A stretch of DNA of 53,917 nt, from the NCBI GenBank assembly GCA_025964675.1, contig JAOPYI010000143.1, positions 1-53,917 of the forward strand, read 5' to 3'. The position numbers and the translations under genes were made by a program. Positions within the stretch are counted from its first letter, which is position 1. The number at the start of each line of letters is the position of its first letter. Below are positions 35,553-42,688 of this stretch, piece after piece. The stretch comes from Sphaerisporangium sp. Its GTDB lineage: Bacteria; Actinomycetota; Actinomycetes; Streptosporangiales; Streptosporangiaceae. Below the pieces are notes generated by a model that worked only from the letters and a program-made list of their open reading frames with translations, was not told the DNA's origin and did not search any database.

Positions 35553-36466
35553 CGCCGATCCCCTCCGGACAAGCGGCGCAGGTCCTCACACGCCTGGTTG
35601 AGCGCCCTGCCGACCAGGACGGCGATCACCTGCCGCTGGTAGGCGACGTCGGCGTACGGCCGGGCGCGGGGATCGGCGTCACACTCGGCGGCGATCCCGC
35701 CCGCCCTGGCGAACGGGTGGTGTTCGGGTGGTCCGGACAGCGGCCGCGCGGCCTCGGCGCCGACCAGGGATCGCTCGGCCGCGTATGCCCGCACCGGTGT
35801 GCCCGCGGCGTTGGCCAGGCCGATGCGGGCCTCGGTCACCACGCCGTCGAATACGGTCAGCGCCGCCATGACGGCGATCACGGCGAAAGAGGCCTGCGTC
35901 CGGCGGTGCTCGGCGAAACCGATCCCGGTCGTGTCCCCGAGCAGGGGGAGTCGCACCGCGGTGATCAGCTCCTGCCGGCGGCGCGCCGTCAGGTGGGGGC
36001 CGTGGAAGAAGTCACGGGCGCCGACCACGCGGGCACCGGTGGGACCGCGCAGCTCGATGCCGGCGTCCAGGGTGACGGCCATGGCGCACCACTCGGCGGC
36101 GGGATGTGCCCAGGCGAGGCTGCCCGCCATGGTGCCGAGGGCGCGGATCGGCGGGTGCGCGATGTGGTGGGCGGCGAGCGAGAGCAGCCGTCCGAGCGGG
36201 CCCGGAGCCACCTCGGGCGACTCGAAGTCGCGGTGGCGGGCCAGCGCCCCGACGTGCAGCGCGCCGTCCCGGACGTCCAGGCGGTCGAGGCCGCGTACGC
36301 GGTTGATGTCCACGACCAGGTCGGGGCGGGATCGCCGGTAGTGCAGTTCCAGCATCAGGCTCTGCCCGCCGGCGAGCACCTGCGCGTGCCGGCTGGTGTC
36401 CGCGAGGGCGTCCACAGCCTCGCGCACCGTGGCGGGCGCGAGGTAGTCGAAGGCGGCGGGCTTCAC
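35549..36466 (-). CDS. Molybdenum hydroxylase medium (FAD) subunit
   Basis: A 305-aa FAD-binding subunit. FAD motifs AGGQSLMLELHYR and ALGTMAGSLAWAHPAAEW (usually TIGGS/GG-A) are visible, with the C-terminal CODH_FAD domain following. GTG 36466 (VKPAAFDYLAPATV) overlaps the stop of the large subunit by 4 bp and is chosen over an upstream in-frame ATG lying inside that gene. It accepts electrons from the 2Fe-2S subunit and passes them to NAD+ or a quinone. Confidence 0.92.
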   Translation of the reverse strand: MKPAAFDYLAPATVREAVDALADTSRHAQVLAGGQSLMLELHYRRSRPDLVVDINRVRGLDRLDVRDGALHVGALARHRDFESPEVAPGPLGRLLSLAAHHIAHPPIRALGTMAGSLAWAHPAAEWCAMAVTLDAGIELRGPTGARVVGARDFFHGPHLTARRRQELITAVRLPLLGDTTGIGFAEHRRTQASFAVIAVMAALTVFDGVVTEARIGLANAAGTPVRAYAAERSLVGAEAARPLSGPPEHHPFARAGGIAAECDADPRARPYADVAYQRQVIAVLVGRALNQACEDLRRLSGGDRR

Positions 36467-38730
36467 CGGCCCTCCCCGGCGTGCGCCGCCTGCCACACGA
36501 CGTCCGGGGTGAGCGGCATGCGCAACAGGCCGGGGTCGGTGACCTCCAGCGCGTCGGCGACCGCGTTCACGATGGCCGGGGGCATGCCGATGCATCCCGC
36601 CTCCCCCGCCCCCTTGGCGCCCAGCCGCGTCGACGGGTTCGGGGTGATGGTCTCGGCCATGTCCAAGGGAGGCATCTCCGAGATGGTCGGAAGCAGGTAG
36701 TCCAGCAGCCCGTCACGCAGCAGCGGCACGCCGTCCTCGCCGTAGGGCACTCCCTCGTAGAGCGCCTGGCCGATCCCCTGCGCGACCGACCCCCGGGTCT
36801 GCCCGGCGACCACCATGGGGTTGACCACCACGCCGTAGTCGTCCACCGCGACGAGCCGCAGCACCCGCACGGTGCCGAGGTCCGGGTCGACCTGCACGAC
36901 GGCGGCGTGGGCGCCGAAGGGGAACGCCGTGTGGGCCCGGATGCGCTCGTCCACGCGCAGCGGGCCGGTGGCCTTCACAAGGTCACCAAGGGTCAGCTCC
37001 ACAGGCTCGCCGGCGCCGGAGCGCAGCGTGCCGCCGGACCAGGTCACCTCGCCGGGCGGCAGTCCCCACAGTCGCGCCGCGCGTTCCCTCGCCCGGCCGA
37101 TCAGCACGGTGGCGGCCTGCCGCAACGCCGCGCCGCCCAGCTGGGCCGAGCGGCTGGCGAACGAGCCCACGCCCTCGGCGACCTCGCCGGTGTCCCCCTC
37201 GATCAGCCGGACCCGGGACTCCTCCAGGCCGAGCGGACCCGCCACCAGCGAGCAGAAGGTCGTCTCGTGGCTCTGCCCGCTGGAGGCGGTCCCGCAGCGG
37301 GCGATCACCGTGCCGTCCGGGCACGCCTCGAGACCGGCGAACTCGTGCAGGCCGGCCGCCTCGCCGCCGGAACGCTCCACGTAGCAGGACAGCCCGATGC
37401 CGAGGGGCGCGGCGCCCGGTTCGGCCCGCCGCTGGGCCTGCTCGGCCCGCCACCGGCCGTAGTCGAGGGTCTTGAGCGCCAGGTCGAGCGCCGCTGAATA
37501 GTTCCCGCTGTCGTAGCGGCGGCCGGTCGGGGTCTCGTACGGGAAGCGCTCGGGAGGGATGAGGTTGCGCCGCCGCAGCTCCGCCGGGTCCATGCGCAGC
37601 CGGTGCGCCAGCAGGTCCATCGACCGCTCCACGGCGTAGGTCGCCTCCGGCCGGCCTGCGCCTCGGTAGGGATATGTCGGCGTCGTGGTGGTCAGCACCG
37701 AGCGGACGGTGGCGTGCACCAGCGGCGTGGTGTAGGCACCGGTGGCCATCGAGGCGGTGAGCATCGGCAGACCCGCTCCGAGCTGCGGGTAGGCTCCCAC
37801 GTCGGCGTCGATGTTCAGCTCGAACGCGAGCAGCCGCCCATCGGCGTCGGCGGCCAGCCGGACCCGCTGGTCCTGCCCCCGGCCGCGGGTGGCGGCGACC
37901 AGCGACTCGGCGCGGTCCTCGATCCACCGGATCGGCCGGCCCAGCTTGACGGCCAGGAAGGCGGCCGTGACGTACTCGGGGAAGGTCGCGCTCTTCGACC
38001 CGAACGCGCCGCCGCTGTCCGGTACGACCACCCGGATCCGCTCGGCGGCCAGGCCCAGCACCCTTGCCAGCTCGTCGCGCAGCCGGTGCGGCGCCTGATG
38101 CGAGCACCATATGGTCAGCCGGCCCCCCTCGGGTACGGCGAGGAACGCCCGGCATTCCATCGGGGAGGGCAACAGGAGCTGCTGGCGGTACCGTGCCTCG
38201 ACCACGACGGCCGCCTCCCGCCAGACGGCCTCGTCGATCGGGGCGCCGGCCGATCCCTCCAGCGCGACGTTGTCCCGGCCGTCGAACAGGGTCACCGAGC
38301 CGTCGAGGGCCTCCACGGTCGACACCGCGGGTGGCAGCGGGTCGATGCGCACGCCGACCTCGGCCGCGCCGTCCTCGGCCCGGTAGCGGTCTGCTCCGAT
38401 CACCACGGCGACGGCCTCGCCGGCGTAGCGCACCCTGTCGGTGGCCAGCGATGGCCATTCGCGCCCGGCCACCGCCTGCGGCGTGGACAGATCCGTGAGA
38501 GCCGCGCGGGGAACCGCGGGGAGGTCCGGCAGGTCGGCGGCCGACCAGGCGCCGATCACCCCGGGCACCCGGCGGGCTGGCGCGCAGTCCACCTCGCGCA
38601 GGCGGCCGTGCGCGACGGCGCTCCGTACGAACGCCGCGTCAAGGCACTTCGGCACGACGATGTCGGCGACGTACCGGCCGCGGCCGGTCAGCAACCGCTC
38701 GTCCTCCCGCCTCGTCCAGCCATGCCACAC
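36463..38730 (-). CDS. Molybdenum hydroxylase large (molybdopterin) subunit
   Basis: A 755-aa catalytic subunit binding the molybdopterin-cytosine cofactor. Recognised from TRREDERLLTGRGRYVADI, PDSGGAFGSKSATFPEY, the loop TYPYRGAGRPEATYAVE and the catalytic Glu in AKGAGEAGCIGMPPAI. The loop lacks the AYRCSFR motif of true aerobic CO dehydrogenase, so an aldehyde, purine or N-heterocycle is a better substrate guess. GTG 38730 has GGAGG 5-6 nt upstream; the frame is open further but without similarity. First gene of a three-gene overlapping operon; no cofactor-insertion (coxD/F or xdhC) gene is adjacent. Confidence 0.92.
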   Translation of the reverse strand: MWHGWTRREDERLLTGRGRYVADIVVPKCLDAAFVRSAVAHGRLREVDCAPARRVPGVIGAWSAADLPDLPAVPRAALTDLSTPQAVAGREWPSLATDRVRYAGEAVAVVIGADRYRAEDGAAEVGVRIDPLPPAVSTVEALDGSVTLFDGRDNVALEGSAGAPIDEAVWREAAVVVEARYRQQLLLPSPMECRAFLAVPEGGRLTIWCSHQAPHRLRDELARVLGLAAERIRVVVPDSGGAFGSKSATFPEYVTAAFLAVKLGRPIRWIEDRAESLVAATRGRGQDQRVRLAADADGRLLAFELNIDADVGAYPQLGAGLPMLTASMATGAYTTPLVHATVRSVLTTTTPTYPYRGAGRPEATYAVERSMDLLAHRLRMDPAELRRRNLIPPERFPYETPTGRRYDSGNYSAALDLALKTLDYGRWRAEQAQRRAEPGAAPLGIGLSCYVERSGGEAAGLHEFAGLEACPDGTVIARCGTASSGQSHETTFCSLVAGPLGLEESRVRLIEGDTGEVAEGVGSFASRSAQLGGAALRQAATVLIGRARERAARLWGLPPGEVTWSGGTLRSGAGEPVELTLGDLVKATGPLRVDERIRAHTAFPFGAHAAVVQVDPDLGTVRVLRLVAVDDYGVVVNPMVVAGQTRGSVAQGIGQALYEGVPYGEDGVPLLRDGLLDYLLPTISEMPPLDMAETITPNPSTRLGAKGAGEAGCIGMPPAIVNAVADALEVTDPGLLRMPLTPDVVWQAAHAGEGR

Positions 38731-38797
38731 GAGGCCCTCCCCCGCAGACCGCGTCTCTGGCTCAACACACCTACCCTCCCCAAACCACCACAAACCG

Positions 38798-38811
38798 GGC
38801 ATACCTATGCC
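38798..38811. promoter_or_regulatory. Small perfect dyad between the hydroxylase and sirtuin genes
   Basis: GGCATA-CC-TATGCC lies 67 bp upstream of the molybdenum hydroxylase start and 41 bp upstream of the sirtuin GTG on the other side. It could be an operator for either. Short, so possibly chance. Confidence 0.25.
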
Positions 38812-38851
38812 GTGTTCCATCGGACCGAGGAACGTGAGGCAGCATGGAAGG

Positions 38852-39685
38852 GTGATCGAGGGTACGGACATGCTGGCGAAGCTGCTGGCCGACGGCGATG
38901 TCGTCGTGCTGAGCGGCGCGGGGATCTCCACCGAGTCCGGCATCCCGGACTACCGGGGACCGACCGGGGCGCTGACCCGGCACAGCCCGATGACCTACCA
39001 GACGTTCATCGGCGACGCGGTGGCGAGGCGGCGCTACTGGGCCCGCAGCCACGTCGGATGGCGCACGATCGCCCGGGCGACGCCGAACGGCGGCCACCGC
39101 GCGGTCGCGCGCCTTCAGCGCCAGGGCCTGGTGGCGGGCATCGTCACCCAGAACGTCGACGGCCTGCACCAGGCGGGCGGCGCCCGGGCGGTCGTCGAGC
39201 TCCACGGGAGCCTGGGCCAGGTGGTCTGCCTGGGCTGCGGAGCCCCGAGCCCGCGGGCGGAGCTGGACCGCCGCCTGAGGTGGGCGAACCCCGGGTTCGA
39301 CGCCCGGATCACCGCGATCAACCCCGACGGCGACGCCGACCTGCGCGACGAGGAGATCGACGGGTTCCAGCTGGTCGGATGCCAGGAGTGCGACGGCGGG
39401 ATGCTGAAGCCCGACGTCGTCTTCTTCGGGGAGACCGTCCCGGCGGAGCGGGTGAGGGAGTGTTTCGCCCTCGTGGAGAGCGCGCGGGTGCTGCTCGTAC
39501 TGGGCTCGTCGCTTACGGTGATGTCGGGCCGGCGGTTCGTGCTGCGGGCCGCGAAGCTCGGCATTCCCGTGGCGATCGTCAACCAGGGCCCCACGCGCGG
39601 GGACGGCTACGCGACCCTCACCGTCGACGCTCCGCTCGGTGTGGTGCTTCCCGAGATAGCCCGTCTCACCGGCACGCCGGCTTGA
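38852..39685 (+). CDS. Sir2-family NAD-dependent protein deacylase
   Basis: A 277-aa sirtuin that removes acyl groups from lysine using NAD+. Motifs: VVLSGAGISTESGIPDYRGP, the NAD-ribose motif TQNVDGLHQAGG, the catalytic His in VELHGSLG, and the zinc site CLGC with CQEC after a longer insert. The final LGSSLTVMSG is the second NAD motif. GTG 38852 is used; an in-frame ATG at 38870 with GAGG 8-9 nt upstream is nearly as good. Divergent from the molybdenum hydroxylase operon. Confidence 0.92.
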   Translation: MIEGTDMLAKLLADGDVVVLSGAGISTESGIPDYRGPTGALTRHSPMTYQTFIGDAVARRRYWARSHVGWRTIARATPNGGHRAVARLQRQGLVAGIVTQNVDGLHQAGGARAVVELHGSLGQVVCLGCGAPSPRAELDRRLRWANPGFDARITAINPDGDADLRDEEIDGFQLVGCQECDGGMLKPDVVFFGETVPAERVRECFALVESARVLLVLGSSLTVMSGRRFVLRAAKLGIPVAIVNQGPTRGDGYATLTVDAPLGVVLPEIARLTGTPA

Positions 39686-40060
39686 GGGACGGCTGTACCG
39701 CTCCTTGCCCTGGAGCGATGGGTAAGGTCAAAGGGCATCCACGGTTCGCGGCCGGGGTACCTTTCACCACAGGAGCGCGTACTGCTGGGGGCATTGCAAA
39801 GATTGCGCCTGGGTAAAGCTGGGTTCGGCCACAGGGGGAGCTGAATTCGTCTCTCCGTTTTTTGGCAATCTCCGCGTCAGCCATCCCCCATCGGCGATTC
39901 AACCCATCGTCGATCAGGGGCCATCGAATCAAACCTGTGGCAATGACGTGGGCACCGATCCGGAATGTCGCCGCTCTACCGGCGTCGTGGTCAAGTCAAA
40001 CCGCTGCCATTAGCGTCCTATCCTAGGATATTGGACTGCTGACGGAAGGCCGGCCACGGA
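39686..40060. other. 375-bp intergenic region before the histidine kinase
   Basis: No gene is recognised. A plus-strand frame ending at the TGA near 39842 reads protein-like near its end (SPQERVLLGALQRLRLGKAG) but lacks a start codon and a ribosome binding site, so it may be a gene remnant. The GC content falls here. A 12-bp palindrome lies at 40019-40030. Confidence 0.35.
40019..40030. promoter_or_regulatory. Perfect 12-bp palindrome upstream of the histidine kinase
   Basis: TATCCTAGGATA is self-complementary and lies 30 bp before the ATG. Its right half contains TAGGAT, a fair -10 box, so a bound dimer would cover the promoter of the kinase gene. Confidence 0.4.
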
Positions 40061-41494
40061 ATGGGTGTGCGTGAGCGCTATCCAGTCAAGGCTCGATTCC
40101 TGCTGTTCCTTGGCATTGTGGTGGCGGTGCTGGGCACATTGATGTCGGGGATACTCATGTTCACCGTTCACCGCATGGCCACCGACTCCCTCACCAACAC
40201 CGTCACCGCCGCGGCGACCGAGGTCGCCGCCCTCATCCCGCGGGGACAGGTGCAGACTCCGATCCCCGATGGCGTGGTCCACTACATCCAGGTCATCAAC
40301 TCCCAGCACAGGGTCGTCGCCGCGACCAAGGAGCTGCTCGGCCGCCCGCCCATCGCAAGCTTCGTACCGTCCAACGTCGAGAACGAGAGCACTTCGGTGG
40401 TCTGCGGCCGGGTTTTCCCCTCCGGTCAGTGCCAGCTGGTCGTCGCCGTGCAGGCCATCGACAACGGGAAACTGTGGACCATCTACGGCGCCGCCCCCAT
40501 GATCCCGTTCTACGTCGATCCACTGCTGGCCATGTTCATGGTCAGCGGCATCGTGCTCACCGTCGGGCTCATCATCTTCTCGAGCTACCGGATCGTCGTC
40601 GGTTGCCTGGAGCCGGTGGAGACCATACGGGCCAACCTGCACGACCACAGTCCCGCACGTCTGGGCCACCGGATACCGGTGCCGTCGGCCAGCCACCGTG
40701 AGGCCCACGACCTGGCCAACACGGTGAACCACACGCTGGACCAGATTCAGTCGATGATGGAGGGGCAACGCCAATTCACCTTCGACATCTCCCATGACCT
40801 GCGCAGCCCGATCACCGCCATGCGGGCCCAAGTGGAGGATGCGCTGCTCGCCCCGCTGGAGGTGGACGTCTCCAGGATGGGCCATGCCCTGCTAGCCAGC
40901 CTCGATCGCCTGCAGGCCATCGTTAGCGACCTGCTGATGCTGGCCAAGCTGGACGCCGGGATACCCACCTCACGCGAACCGGTGGACCTGGCCGATCTGG
41001 TCACCGCCGAATGCGATCGCCCCCACTCCGGCAAGGACATCGTGTGCGAGCCGGGCCCCGCCGTCGTGGTGAACGGCGACCGGTTACGGCTCGCACGGCT
41101 GGTCAACAACCTCGTCGACAACGCCGTACGGCACTCCAGCTCCCGGGTCACGCTCCGGGTGAGCCGTCAACCGGGCGACCTCTCGGCCGGCGCGCGTCTC
41201 CCCGGGCTCGCGGTCCTGGAGGTCCTCGACGACGGCGGGGGAGTTCCTCCCGTTGATCGCGATTCGGTGTTCAAGCGGTTCATCCGGCTGGAGGAGGGAC
41301 GCAGAAGAGATCCCAACGGCACCGGACTCGGCCTGCCCATCGCCAGGCAGATCGCCGAGTGCCACGACGGCACCTTGACCATCGAGGACAGCCTTCAGGG
41401 CGCGCGGTTCGTCCTGCGGCTTCCCCTGGCCATGGAGACGGCGCCATTCAGAGGTGTGAGGGAACGACGAGGTGAGCCGACCCATGCGGAGTAA
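40061..41494 (+). CDS. Sensor histidine kinase
   Basis: A 477-aa membrane sensor kinase. TM 1 (about residues 11-34) and TM 2 (about 152-176) enclose an extracytoplasmic sensor domain with two Cys (VVCGRVFPSGQCQ) that could form a disulphide. A HAMP linker follows. The H-box FDISHDLRSPIT places the phosphorylated His at 245. The N-box NNLVDNAVRHS, the G1 motif DDGGGVP and the G2 motif GTGLGLPIA complete the ATP domain. No response regulator gene is next to it, so it is an orphan. It overlaps the next small gene by 23 bp at most. Confidence 0.92.
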   Translation: MGVRERYPVKARFLLFLGIVVAVLGTLMSGILMFTVHRMATDSLTNTVTAAATEVAALIPRGQVQTPIPDGVVHYIQVINSQHRVVAATKELLGRPPIASFVPSNVENESTSVVCGRVFPSGQCQLVVAVQAIDNGKLWTIYGAAPMIPFYVDPLLAMFMVSGIVLTVGLIIFSSYRIVVGCLEPVETIRANLHDHSPARLGHRIPVPSASHREAHDLANTVNHTLDQIQSMMEGQRQFTFDISHDLRSPITAMRAQVEDALLAPLEVDVSRMGHALLASLDRLQAIVSDLLMLAKLDAGIPTSREPVDLADLVTAECDRPHSGKDIVCEPGPAVVVNGDRLRLARLVNNLVDNAVRHSSSRVTLRVSRQPGDLSAGARLPGLAVLEVLDDGGGVPPVDRDSVFKRFIRLEEGRRRDPNGTGLGLPIARQIAECHDGTLTIEDSLQGARFVLRLPLAMETAPFRGVRERRGEPTHAE

Positions 41495-41729
41495 TCGTTC
41501 AGGCACCGAACCGACGACCGCCCGAAGCGCCCTTGGCCTGAGAGCGATCTTGTCGGGAATCGTGCTGCCCATCGCGCTGGCGCTCACGGTCCTGTTCATC
41601 TACGAGGCGGCGACGACACGTGCGGGTATCTGGCTGGCCGAAGCGGTCGTCGCCGCGGCGGTGACAGTGATCGCGGCCGTCGACCTACTGATGATCAGGC
41701 GCAGAGCCCGCCAGCGCGGCCGGTCGTAG
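41472..41729 (+). CDS. Small two-TM membrane protein
   Basis: An 85-aa protein I do not recognise. It has a basic N-terminal tail, two TM helices (about residues 25-46 and 53-74) and a very basic end (IRRRARQRGRS), so both termini are probably cytoplasmic. Its GTG lies inside the 3' end of the histidine kinase gene (ATG 41484 is possible), so it is probably co-translated and could associate with the kinase. Function unknown. Confidence 0.6.
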   Translation: MSRPMRSNRSGTEPTTARSALGLRAILSGIVLPIALALTVLFIYEAATTRAGIWLAEAVVAAAVTVIAAVDLLMIRRRARQRGRS

Positions 41730-41755
41730 TCGCGGGGTGCGGTGGAGACCGTGCG

Positions 41756-41772
41756 GGCCGGCACGGCCGGCC
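41756..41772. terminator. GC-rich hairpin between convergent genes
   Basis: GGCCGGC-ACG-GCCGGCC is a perfect 7-bp stem in the 95-bp gap between the small membrane protein and the converging DUF305 gene. No T-run follows. Confidence 0.4.
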
Positions 41773-41824
41773 GCGACGACGACGCGCTCCCTCCCCGGCC
41801 GGGCGCTCTCCGAAACGGGACAGC

Positions 41825-42397
41825 TCAGTTCAGTTGCCCGAGCATCTGCTTGATCTGAGCCGTGCGGGACTGGTCGATCCGGTGGGCCAGGCTCTTGACC
41901 TCGGCGTTGGTCCCCGTACGGACCTCCGTGCGTGCCATGTCGATGGCATTGGTCTGGTGAGCGATCAGCACGTTGAGGAACGTGCGCTCGAAATCGGTGC
42001 CGTTCATCGTCCTCAGCGAGGCGATGTCCTCGGGGCTGGTGACGTGCAGCCCGCCGTGTGCCTGGTGGGCGTGGGGGTCCGCGGCCAAGGAGCGCCCCCA
42101 GCCGAGCAGCCACGCGGTCATGGTCCGCACCTCATCACGCTCGGTGGCCTCGACCGCGGCCGCCAGCGTCTTCACGTCGGCTCGCACGGCGCGGGTCCTG
42201 GCCAGGGCGGCCATCTCCATCCCCTGGCGCTGATGCGGGATCATCATCTGCAGGAACATCACATCCGCGGCGTCGACGGCTCCCGTCGCGGCGGGGATCG
42301 AGGTGCCGGCCCCCGTCCGCGAGGCGGTGGCGGCGCCGCAGGCCGGCAGCGCCGGCAGGCTCATGGCGACGACGAGGGCGAGCGCGGCGCGTCTCAT
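41825..42397 (-). CDS. DUF305 lipoprotein
   Basis: A 190-aa exported protein. The signal peptide ends in the lipobox LPAC (Cys20). The DUF305 ferritin-like helical domain carries paired metal-type motifs: MMIPHQRQGMEMA and, later, VLIAHQTNAIDMA, plus a His-rich loop ADPHAHQAHGGLH. Family members are linked to copper and other metal handling outside the cell, which fits the His/Met pattern but is inference. It is transcribed leftward from the region shared with the ThuA-domain gene. Confidence 0.85.
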   Translation of the reverse strand: MRRAALALVVAMSLPALPACGAATASRTGAGTSIPAATGAVDAADVMFLQMMIPHQRQGMEMAALARTRAVRADVKTLAAAVEATERDEVRTMTAWLLGWGRSLAADPHAHQAHGGLHVTSPEDIASLRTMNGTDFERTFLNVLIAHQTNAIDMARTEVRTGTNAEVKSLAHRIDQSRTAQIKQMLGQLN

Positions 42398-42466
42398 GTG
42401 TTCCGCCTCTCTGGATCGGTGTGTACGCGAGGTCGGGTGACCGGCCAGGACAGGGGAGGAATATAA

Positions 42467-42479
42467 AGGAAACCTTCCT
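42467..42479. promoter_or_regulatory. ROK-like operator core
   Basis: AGGAA-ACC-TTCCT is a perfect 5-bp dyad followed by A, sharing the core AGGAA-N3-TTCCTA with the ROK operator at 27664-27686. It lies 70 bp upstream of the DUF305 gene and 210 bp upstream of the secreted ThuA protein. Confidence 0.35.
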
Positions 42480-42549
42480 ACGGGTGAATAGGCCCGTGAT
42501 TGCCCTGTGGCCGCCCAGCATGGTGGGTCTTAGCAAGATCGTGACAATC

Positions 42550-42579
42550 TTGTAAGAACTGTGTAAATTACTGTATTCC
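42550..42579 (+). promoter_or_regulatory. Putative promoter of the ThuA-domain gene
   Basis: TTGTAA (42550-42555) and TATTCC (42574-42579), 18 bp apart, with TG directly before the -10. The -35 overlaps the right arm of the CAAGAT/ATCTTG dyad, which may be an operator. The leader would be about 100 nt. Confidence 0.4.
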
Positions 42580-42688
42580 AGACGTGATCCGAGCCGGCAT
42601 CCTCCGGTCGCGCCACATGCACCGACGGCAACAGCGCGCGGCGGGCGCCTTGCCTGACTGACTCCCCCCAGGTCAGGAAAGGAACGCG

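Larger units (their letters stand above)
42398..42688. other. Divergent control region of DUF305 and ThuA genes
   Basis: The 291-bp region is less GC-rich than its surroundings. It holds a ROK-like site (42467-42479), the dyad CAAGAT-N7-ATCTTG (42534-42552) and a possible rightward promoter. The rightward ribosome binding site is GGAAAGGAA just before the ATG at 42689. Confidence 0.5.

Noticed and set aside
36463-38730. Aerobic CO dehydrogenase
   Set aside because: The AYRCSFR active-site loop is absent and no cox maturation genes follow.
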